NCBI RefSeq assembly: GCF_040605455.1
Contig: NZ_JBEXCV010000108.1
Span: 1-30,688 of the forward strand
Length of the DNA: 30,688 nucleotides
Origin: Embleya sp040605455
Lineage (GTDB): Bacteria; Actinomycetota; Actinomycetes; Streptomycetales; Streptomycetaceae
Direction: 5' to 3'
The translations under genes and the position numbers were made by a program. The notes under the pieces were generated by a model. The model saw only the letters and a program-made list of their open reading frames with translations. It had not been told where the DNA came from and ran no database searches. Below, in pieces: positions 15,671 to 22,062 of this stretch (its first letter is position 1; every line of letters starts with the position of its first letter).

Positions 15671-16615
15671 GTGGTTCCCCAGTTCGAGGCGCTGACACCC
15701 GGAGCACACGCAGTGCCCGCAGCCGGACAATCCGTGACGGTACGAGGTCGTCGCTGGGTCGTCACGGACGTCGCCCGCTCCTCCGTCGCTTCCGATGAGG
15801 CGACCAATATCGCCGAAGCCGTGCCCCAGCACCTCGTCACACTCGTCGCGATCGACGAGGACGCGGGCGACGAGGAATTGCGCGTCGTCTGGGAACTGGA
15901 ATATGGCGCGGTCGCACACGACCGGCATCGGCTGCCGAACCCGGCCGAGGGGTTCGACGACGCCGACCGCCTCGACGCCTTCCTCGACGCCGTGCGATGG
16001 GGCGCGGTGGCGTCCGCCGACCACACCGCGCTACAGGCGCCGTTCCGTTCCGGGATCAAGATCGAGGACTATCAACTCGATCCGGTCGTACGCGCGCTGC
16101 GCATGCCGCGGACCAACCTGCTCATCGCCGACGACGTCGGCCTCGGCAAGACCATCGAGGCCGGCCTGGTGATGCAGGAGCTGATACTGCGTCACCGCGC
16201 GCGGACGATGCTCATCGTGTGCCCGGCGAGCCTGACGCTCCAGTGGCGCGACGAGATGCGGGACAAGTTCGGGATGGACTTCCGCATCCTCGGTGAGGCT
16301 TTGGTGCAACGAAACGAAGGATTGACGAGGTTCTACGCGTCCTTCCACGAAGGAACTGAATCCAGCCCGTTCGGGTGGCGAACCGATGGCGGGCATTCTG
16401 TTGTACACGGCGGCCCCGGACAGCGAGGGAACTCTCGGCGGCCTGGTCAGCCTCGGACGCCAGGATCGCCTCGGTGGCCTGCTGAGCCAGGCCATCGAGG
16501 CGGCCCGCCTGTGCAGCTCCGATCCGCTGTGCGCGGAGCACGATCCCCGGATCGGTGGGCGACTGCACGGAGCGGCCTGCCACGCGTGCCTGTTCGCCGC
16601 CGAGACGTCGTGTGA
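15671..16615 (+). pseudogene. drmD: Truncated drmD: N-terminal part of a DISARM SNF2-type helicase
   Basis: The first ~205 residues resemble the start of DrmD, the SNF2-like helicase of class 1 DISARM. A small N-terminal domain has GQSVTVRGRRWVVTDVA. The helicase core begins with IKIEDYQLDPVVRALRMPR, motif I LLIADDVGLGKTIEAGLV (Lys160), motif Ia LIVCPASLTLQWRDEM and KFGMDFRI. Resemblance stops at about 16288. Motif II (DEAH), motifs III-VI and the C-terminal part, normally several hundred more residues, are absent. The frame then runs through unrelated sequence, out of frame over the drmB remnant, to a TGA at 16613. The GTG at 15671 has GAGGAG about ten bases upstream. A protein from this frame could bind ATP at most partially and cannot be a helicase. 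I treat it as a pseudogene created by a large internal deletion. Confidence 0.82.
16289..16365. other. Deletion junction between drmD and drmB remnants
   Basis: About 75 bases that match neither expected protein in any frame I tried. They are clearly less GC-rich than the flanks, with runs such as GTGCAACGAAACGAAGG. A small perfect inverted repeat, TCCTTC-CAC-GAAGGA, lies at 16340-16354. They may be filler DNA from the deletion event or the scar of a lost mobile element; the exact borders are estimates. Confidence 0.5.
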
Positions 16616-16694
16616 AAACGGCAATCACCACTTGGATCGTCGACTGCTGGTCGACACGCTCGCGGGCGGTTCCGGCGCCTTCTTCGGCACATGA
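16366..16694 (+). pseudogene. drmB: C-terminal fragment of drmB (DUF1998)
   Basis: About 110 codons of the C-terminal DUF1998 segment of DISARM protein DrmB, recognisable from MAGILLYTAAPDSEGTLGGL, then ARLCSSDPLCAEHDP, LHGAACHACLFAAETSCENG and NHHLDRRLLVDT. The clustered cysteines are those expected for the family. The full protein is normally around 600 residues, so most of it is lost. The frame has a stop codon at 16323-16325, within the junction, so this part is not fused to the drmD fragment. An ATG at 16386 could in principle start a 102-residue peptide but lacks a good ribosome binding site. Its TGA overlaps the drmC start (ATGA), the original operon coupling. Confidence 0.82.
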
Positions 16695-17470
16695 GTGCGG
16701 TCGGTGCCCGGACGTTGCCCAGTGTGTTGGCGCGGCTGGTGCGTCGATTGCCACCCGGCTATCGGCGTGAGTGGGGCGCCGTCCTGAGTGCGTTGTCCGG
16801 GCCGACACCGGATGCCGAGGTGCGCTTGTTGACCGCGCGCTCGGGATCGGGGCTCGCGGCGGAAACGACGCTCCTGATCACGACGTGGCGACGAGAAGCC
16901 CCGGAATTGCCCGGGTCCGCCATTGCCCTGGCATTGGAGTCGGCTGCGGCGCAGTACGAGGCCATGCGCGCCGAGCACGACGTGCAGGTCGTCGTGACCG
17001 GACCGTCGAGCCCCGCCGTACCAGTGCGATTGACCGCCAGCGTGGCACTGGACGTGATAGCACGGGCTCGTTCGTCGCTGCTGGTGGTCAGCTTCGCGGC
17101 GTATGGAGTACGGGCGATCGTCGAGGAATTGGGCCGGGCGGCCGATCGAGGAGTGGACGTCGATCTTGTTCTGGAAACCTCCACGGACGCGTCGCGTGCC
17201 TTCGGCGATCTCGAACATCGCGTCCGTCTGTGGCATTGGCCCAGGGGACGCCGAACCGGCGACGCGGCGCTGCACGCGAAGCTGATCGCCGCCGACAGCG
17301 ACTTCATGCTGTTGGGCAGCGCCAACCTGACCGATAGGGCCCTGGCGGACAACATCGAGGTTGGCCTCGTGCTGCGGGACGCAGTTGTGGTGGCCCGGGT
17401 TGTCGATCACTTTCGCTCGCTGATGAGACCGGGCCGAGGGCCCTTGGAACCGGTGCTCATGTCCGCGTGA
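16691..17470 (+). CDS. drmC: DISARM phospholipase D-like protein DrmC
   Basis: A 259-residue protein of the PLD superfamily, matching DrmC in length, in its place directly after DUF1998, and in sequence style. One HKD motif is intact: LHAKLIAADSDFMLLGSANL with His195, Lys197 and Asp202, followed by TDRALADNIEVGLVLRD. An earlier segment, ARARSSLLVVSFAAYG, is the typical first strand and helix of a PLD-like fold. The ATG at 16691 overlaps the end of the drmB fragment by four bases. DrmC was reported as less essential than DrmA and DrmB for DISARM protection. Here it is the only full-length gene of the locus, without its partners. No frameshift or stop is visible, so it may still be expressed and may have some other use, or may simply not have decayed yet. 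Confidence 0.85.
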   Translation: MSAVGARTLPSVLARLVRRLPPGYRREWGAVLSALSGPTPDAEVRLLTARSGSGLAAETTLLITTWRREAPELPGSAIALALESAAAQYEAMRAEHDVQVVVTGPSSPAVPVRLTASVALDVIARARSSLLVVSFAAYGVRAIVEELGRAADRGVDVDLVLETSTDASRAFGDLEHRVRLWHWPRGRRTGDAALHAKLIAADSDFMLLGSANLTDRALADNIEVGLVLRDAVVVARVVDHFRSLMRPGRGPLEPVLMSA

Positions 17471-17595
17471 GCGCCATCACCCATCTTGGCGGGAGCCGAC
17501 TCCACCGAACGCGCGACGTGCGTACCGTGGCCCGCAGAGGCCGGCGCGTTCGGCCCGATGATGGGCGGACCGGCCGGCGGCATATGCTTCCTGGC

Positions 17596-18144
17596 ATGAC
17601 GAGCGAGCCCGAGATCCAGGATGGGGTTGGGGGGCCGGATGCCTTTGCCCGGCTGTGGACTCCCCATCGGATGGCGTACATCAAGGGTGAGAACAAGCCG
17701 TCGGGGCCGACTCCCGACGACGGGTGCCCGTTCTGCCGGATTCCGTCGTTGCGCGATGTCGACGGGCTCGTCGTCGCGCGGGGTGAGCAGGTCTACGCGG
17801 TGCTGAATCTGTACCCGTACAACGGCGGTCACCTGATGGTGGTGCCCTACCGGCACGTCGCGGACTACACCGACCTGGACGACGCGGAGACGATAGAGCT
17901 CGCCCGGTTCACCAAGCTTGCGATGGCCACTCTGCGCAAGGTGTCCGGCGCGCAGGGTTTCAATATCGGGATGAACCAGGGCCACGTCGCCGGGGCGGGG
18001 ATCGCGGCGCACCTGCACCAGCACCTGGTGCCGCGCTGGGGCGGCGACACCAACTTCATGCCCGTGGTCGGGCACACCAAGGTGCTCCCGCAACTGCTGG
18101 CGGACACCCGCGAGATGTTGGCCTCCGCGTGGCCGATCGACTGA
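17596..18144 (+). CDS. HIT-family nucleotide hydrolase/phosphorylase (Rv2613c-like)
   Basis: A 182-residue histidine-triad protein. The triad HLHQHLV carries His139, His141 and His143. A CPFC pair (Cys44, Cys47) near the N-terminus and FNIGMNQGHVAGAGIAAHLH are typical of the actinobacterial branch whose M. tuberculosis member, Rv2613c, is a diadenosine tetraphosphate phosphorylase. In mycobacteria this gene also lies next to thrS and the pgsA-pimA genes, which supports the assignment; here the DISARM remnant separates it from thrS. No clear ribosome binding site precedes the ATG at 17596. TATGCT at 17583-17588 ends seven bases before it and could be the -10 of a leaderless transcript. An in-frame ATG at 17584 is the alternative start. 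Confidence 0.93.
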   Translation: MTSEPEIQDGVGGPDAFARLWTPHRMAYIKGENKPSGPTPDDGCPFCRIPSLRDVDGLVVARGEQVYAVLNLYPYNGGHLMVVPYRHVADYTDLDDAETIELARFTKLAMATLRKVSGAQGFNIGMNQGHVAGAGIAAHLHQHLVPRWGGDTNFMPVVGHTKVLPQLLADTREMLASAWPID

Positions 18145-18265
18145 CCGGGTCGATCGGCATCCGAGGAGCGCGCACTGCCTGCGGACACAGCGGGTGGGCG
18201 CGGAACCGGTGGGCGGAGTCGGTCCGATGGCAGGATCCAAGCGGCTGTTGGCAAGGAGAAGAGCT

Positions 18266-18670
18266 TTGAGCGCACGACCGGTTCTCGTGTACGACGGCGA
18301 CTGCGGTTTTTGTACCCGGTCGGTGGAGTTCGCGCGGAAACACATTCCGTTCGCCGCCGACGTGGTGGCTTGGCAGTTCGCCGAACTGGAGGAACTCGGC
18401 GTCGAGCAGCACCGCGCCGAGCACGAGGTGTTGTGGGTGACCCCCGTCGGCACCGTGTACGGCGGACACCACGCGGTGGCCAAGCTGCTGATGAACGCCG
18501 GCGGCCCGTGGGCCCTCGCCGGCGCCGCGCTGCGGGTGCCGCCGGTCAGCATCGCCGCGCACGGCGTGTACCGCCTGGTCGCGGACAACCGCGATCGCAT
18601 GCCCGGCGGAACTCCCGCGTGTGCGATGCCCGCGCACCTGCGGCCGGACACCGTCAACGCTGCGGGGTGA
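18266..18670 (+). CDS. DUF393 (DCC-family) thiol-disulfide oxidoreductase-like protein
   Basis: A 134-residue protein of the DUF393 family. The N-terminal signature VLVYDGDCGFCTRSVEF contains the CxxC pair Cys13 and Cys16, preceded by the DGxC element that gives the family its DCC name. A thioredoxin-like core follows, with WQFAELEELGV and GTVYGGHHAVAKLL, the latter a usual family motif. The TTG at 18266 was chosen because AAGGAG (18253-18258) lies seven bases upstream; ATGs at 18227 and 18194 lack such sites. Its stop overlaps the GTG of the GT87 gene, so the two are coupled. The redox partner or substrate is not known. Confidence 0.88.
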   Translation: MSARPVLVYDGDCGFCTRSVEFARKHIPFAADVVAWQFAELEELGVEQHRAEHEVLWVTPVGTVYGGHHAVAKLLMNAGGPWALAGAALRVPPVSIAAHGVYRLVADNRDRMPGGTPACAMPAHLRPDTVNAAG

Positions 18671-19920
18671 CCCGCCGGGCGGCTCTTGCGGTGGCCGCGT
18701 GCTCGCTCACCGCCTATCTGCTCCTGGGCACCTTCGGGACGGCGGACATGTGGTGGCTGGGGGATTTGCGGGTCTATCGCCAGGGCGGCGTGGACGTGCT
18801 CGCCGGCCACGGTGACCTGTACACGATCCGGCCGAAGCGGCTGCCGTTCACCTACACGCCGTGGGCCGGGTTGACCTTCACGCCGTTGGCCTGGCTGCCG
18901 TGGGGCGCGGTCGAGGTGGTGGGGGTGGTGGGCAATCTGGCGTTGCTCGGCACGGCGACCTGGCTGGCCTGGGGGATCCTCGGGCTGCGCGGCGACGACC
19001 GGGTACGAGCGACCGCGCTGAGCGCCGCCGCCCTGTTGTGGACCGAGCCCGTCCAGGAGAACCTGCGCTTCGGGCAGGTCAACCTGCTGCTCCTGGTCCT
19101 GGTGCTGACCGACTTCGCCCGCCCGCGCGGCGCCCGGTTCACCGGGGTCGGCGTCGGATTGGCCGCCGGGCTCAAGCTCACCCCGGCGATCTTCATCCCG
19201 TACCTGTTCCTGACCGGACGTGTGCGCGAGGGATTGACCGCGCTGGGCGTGTTCGTCGGCACGGTCGCCGCGGCGTTCGCGGTGCTGCCGCGTGAATGTG
19301 CGGACTACTGGGGCGGGTTGTTCCTGGACGACACCCGGATCGGGCTGGCCCAGTTCCCCGGCAACCAGTCCGTAAACGGTGCGGTGACCCGGCAGTTCGG
19401 CGCACAGTCCCCGCCGGGATGGTTGTGGCCGCTGCTCGCGGTCCTGGTCGCGGCGCTGGGTATGACGCTGGCGGTCGTGGCGGCGAGGCGCGGGGCGGCA
19501 CTGGCCGGGATGGGTCGTTGTGCGCTGACCGCGCTGCTGGTGTCGCCGATCTCCTGGACACATCACTGGGTGTGGGCGCTGCCACTGGTGATCGTGCTCG
19601 CCGACCGGGTCCGGCGCACCCGGACGCCGGTGGCCTGGGGCCCGTTGGTGGCGGTGCTCGCGGTCGCCGCGGCCTATCCGATGGAGCGTGCCCGGGTGTC
19701 CGGGGTGCTGCCGAGCGGGATCGTGTGGACGGTGCCGTACGGCGACGGTGGCGAGCTGAACCTGCACGGCCGGCAGCTGATCGTGGGCAACGCGTATGTG
19801 CTCGTCGCCGTGACCGGGTTGATCGTGGCCGCGTGGGTACTGTTCGCCGATCGCCGCCAATTCACCTGTTCGACCGGTTTGACCCCGACCGCCGAGCCTG
19901 ATCCGGATCCCTCTTCGTAG
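18667..19920 (+). CDS. GT87-family polyprenol-phosphate-mannose-dependent mannosyltransferase
   Basis: A 417-residue multi-pass membrane glycosyltransferase of the GT87/DUF2029 family, with roughly ten hydrophobic segments. The N-terminal segment ends in WWLGDLRVYRQGG, where Asp33 occupies the place of the catalytic aspartate known from mycobacterial PimE. Further family-like stretches are LPFTYTPWAGL, ENLRFGQVNLLLLVLVL, GLAAGLKLTPAIFIPYL and SPISWTHHWVWALPLV. The GTG at 18667 overlaps the DUF393 stop codon. Proximity to pgsA, the PIM acyltransferase and pimA makes a late mannosylation step on PI-mannosides, outside the membrane, an attractive role. That is inferred from context; the family also contains arabinosyl- and other mannosyltransferases. 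Confidence 0.88.
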   Translation: MTRRAALAVAACSLTAYLLLGTFGTADMWWLGDLRVYRQGGVDVLAGHGDLYTIRPKRLPFTYTPWAGLTFTPLAWLPWGAVEVVGVVGNLALLGTATWLAWGILGLRGDDRVRATALSAAALLWTEPVQENLRFGQVNLLLLVLVLTDFARPRGARFTGVGVGLAAGLKLTPAIFIPYLFLTGRVREGLTALGVFVGTVAAAFAVLPRECADYWGGLFLDDTRIGLAQFPGNQSVNGAVTRQFGAQSPPGWLWPLLAVLVAALGMTLAVVAARRGAALAGMGRCALTALLVSPISWTHHWVWALPLVIVLADRVRRTRTPVAWGPLVAVLAVAAAYPMERARVSGVLPSGIVWTVPYGDGGELNLHGRQLIVGNAYVLVAVTGLIVAAWVLFADRRQFTCSTGLTPTAEPDPDPSS

Positions 19921-20319
19921 ACTCGTCATACTTTCAGCCGATCCGTCCCGTCCGCCGCCGTGGCGGATGCGGATGGGTCGTACGGCGAGGTGGGCGCGAT
20001 GCGGGCGACGGCGCGAGGGGCGGGCGGCACGTTCGGCGTTGTGCTCGGTGCTGTGCTCGGCGGGCGGTGCGTTTGGCTGCGCCCGGTAGGGATCGGCTCT
20101 TGTGGGCCCCGCGCCGGCCGGACCTCGCGCCGTCGGACTCCACGCGGCCGGACTCGACGCGGGTTCGGTGGGTCGATCGCGACCACGCCCGAGGCGGGGG
20201 TTCGACGGGGGTCGCATGCCGGTTCGAACGATGATCCGATCATGCCTAGACTGAGCCGAACGGGGATCGGCCCGGCCGCGACCAAGGCGGCGAGGGGCAT
20301 GGGGGCGGAGACGGCGCAC
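19921..20319. other. Intergenic region before the GH15-like gene
   Basis: About 400 bases. The downstream frame is open through it, but the translation is Arg/Gly-rich with no ribosome binding site for upstream starts. In-frame ATGs at 20242 and 20299 remain possible starts for the GH15-like gene. Several copies of CGGCCGGACTCG-like sequence occur at 20110-20160. No convincing promoter was found. Confidence 0.45.
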
Positions 20320-21684
20320 ATGGGCGACAAGGCTCGACCCCTCGGCGCCGACCGGATCGCCGGTGGCCCCGCCAGTGGCACCACGGGCAGCCGTCGGCCA
20401 GGGGGCAGGATCCGGCCCCTCGGCAAGGTCCGCTCAATCGGCATCGCCATGGTCGGCCTGCTCATCGCGCTCGGCATCATCGTCACGGTCGGCGGCGCGG
20501 CGCCGCCGCCGCGCACCACGCGACCGCTGCTCCTCGGCGGCGTCATACCCGGGCCCGAGGGACCGATCGCGCTCCCCACCGACGCGCCCGCGGCGCCGCC
20601 CACCGACGCCGAGCGGGCCTGGCTCGCGCAGGGCACCGTCCCGGGCGCGACCCCGCGATACCGGGCGATGGCCGAGCGCGCGCTGCTGGACATGCGGGTG
20701 CTGACCCAGCCCGACGGGTCGGTGGCGGCGGCCTGGTTCGGGATCTGGAAGTACGTCTGGCCACGTGACGCGGCCTGGGTCGCGGCGGCCTTCACCGCCA
20801 CCGGGCACGACCGGGAGGCACTCGCGGTGCTGCGCCGATTGGCCGCGCTACAGCGTCCCGACGGCACGTGGGAGGCGCGCTACCGGCTGGACGGCGGGCC
20901 GGTCGGCGACAAGCGGGCGGCCCAGTTGGACGGGAACGGATGGGTGCCGTGGGCGGTCTGGTTCTGGTACGTCCACCAGGATCCCAAGGCCCCGGAGACC
21001 GTGGCAGCGCTCGGCGAGCTGTGGCCGACGGTACGCAAGGCCAGTGACGCCGCGGCCGGTCGGCTGCGCACGAACGGGCTGCCGCCACGGGGTTCGGACT
21101 ATTGGGAAACCCGCACCGACCAGGTCACCCTGGGCACTGCGGCACCCCTGTCGGCCGGACTGCGATCCGCCGCCGACCTGGCACGGCGGACCGGAAGCGC
21201 GCCCGACGCGCAGCGCTGGGCAGGTGCCTCGGACCGCCTCGACCGCGGCATCCGGGACGTCTTCGGGCGGCACGGCTACCCACGCACGGCGTCGGCCAAG
21301 GGCGGCGCGGACACGGCGGTGACCTGGCTGGGACCGCCGTTCGCTCGCGCGGACGGCGGGATCGCGAGCGCGGTCCGCCGATCCGCGGGGCTGCTCACCC
21401 TGCCCAACGGAGGCATCCTGCCGGGCGAACACTGGGCCGGCGACCCCACCGCGGCCTGGACCCCGGAAACCGCGTCCTTTGCACTGTTCAGCGCAGCGAG
21501 CGGGGACCGGGCCGGCGCGGAACGCCGGCTGGACTGGCTCGCCGACCACCGGACGGCATACGGATCACTGCCCGAAAAGGTCGACAAACACGGCAAGCCG
21601 GCCTCGGTCGCGCCCCTGGCATGGACATCGGCGACCGTGCTGCTGTCATTGGCGGCATTGGACGAGCCACTGCCGATTCCCTGA
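20320..21684 (+). CDS. Membrane-anchored GH15-like glycoside hydrolase
   Basis: A 454-residue protein with a cytoplasmic N-terminus, one transmembrane helix (SIGIAMVGLLIALGIIVTVG, about residues 39-60) and a large extracytoplasmic alpha/alpha-barrel-type domain. Signatures of glucoamylase-like GH15 enzymes are WKYVWPRDAAWVAAAF (Trp147 region), DYWETRTDQVTLGTAAPLSA, which may carry the acid, and AYGSLPEKVD, where Glu419 is a candidate catalytic base. The ATG at 20320 has GGAG nine bases upstream; earlier in-frame ATGs at 20299 and 20242 cannot be excluded. The substrate is unknown. Location beside a GT87 and the PI-mannoside genes suggests an envelope glycan, which is only an inference. Confidence 0.85.
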   Translation: MGDKARPLGADRIAGGPASGTTGSRRPGGRIRPLGKVRSIGIAMVGLLIALGIIVTVGGAAPPPRTTRPLLLGGVIPGPEGPIALPTDAPAAPPTDAERAWLAQGTVPGATPRYRAMAERALLDMRVLTQPDGSVAAAWFGIWKYVWPRDAAWVAAAFTATGHDREALAVLRRLAALQRPDGTWEARYRLDGGPVGDKRAAQLDGNGWVPWAVWFWYVHQDPKAPETVAALGELWPTVRKASDAAAGRLRTNGLPPRGSDYWETRTDQVTLGTAAPLSAGLRSAADLARRTGSAPDAQRWAGASDRLDRGIRDVFGRHGYPRTASAKGGADTAVTWLGPPFARADGGIASAVRRSAGLLTLPNGGILPGEHWAGDPTAAWTPETASFALFSAASGDRAGAERRLDWLADHRTAYGSLPEKVDKHGKPASVAPLAWTSATVLLSLAALDEPLPIP

Positions 21685-22062
21685 CCGGAGCCGACAGCGG
21701 CCCGCCCCACACCGAGGCCGACCACTCACCGCCTGCGGCGGAGCATCGGAGCACTCCGCGCTCGTGCTGCCCGTCCGCTACGCGGCTGTGGGGTGGGCGG
21801 GGGTCGTGGGGATGTTGCTCGTCTGCCGTGTGGGCGGCCGGCTGCTCCGTTGTGGGGCTTCTCGTGCGCAGCGCGGCGAGTGCGGCTTGGGCGGGTGCTC
21901 CGCTGGGGGTTGGTCGCGTGGTGGAGGTGTGTCCGACGCGGTGGGGCCGGCCGCCCGTGGCTGGGGGCAGTCGGGTCGGCCGGCCGCGTCGGAAGCGGGG
22001 TTCTCATGCGTGGCGCGGTGGGGTTTCCCTGCGCGCTCTCTGCCCGTCGTCGTGGCGTTCGG
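21685..22062. other. Intergenic region between convergent genes
   Basis: About 380 bases between the GH15-like gene and the end of the EF-G-like gene. CCCGCCCCACA (21701-21711) can pair with TGTGGGGTGGG (21787-21797), closing a long hairpin that may take part in termination. The G-rich, C-poor strand bias from 21790 on is striking. I see no gene. Confidence 0.45.

Noticed and set aside
16386..16694. A stand-alone 102-residue protein gene
   Set aside because: Its sequence is the conserved C-terminus of DrmB (DUF1998) and it lacks a ribosome binding site, so it is better read as a gene fragment.
17407..20319. Very long antisense open frame across drmC, HIT, DUF393 and GT87 genes
   Set aside because: It is the high-GC shadow of genes on the plus strand. 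Its translation is Arg/Pro/Gln-rich and has no family motifs.
21726..22007. Minus-strand small protein in the GH15/EF-G-like gap
   Set aside because: The translation is a low-complexity Arg/Pro/His sequence without a ribosome binding site, as expected from random GC-rich DNA.
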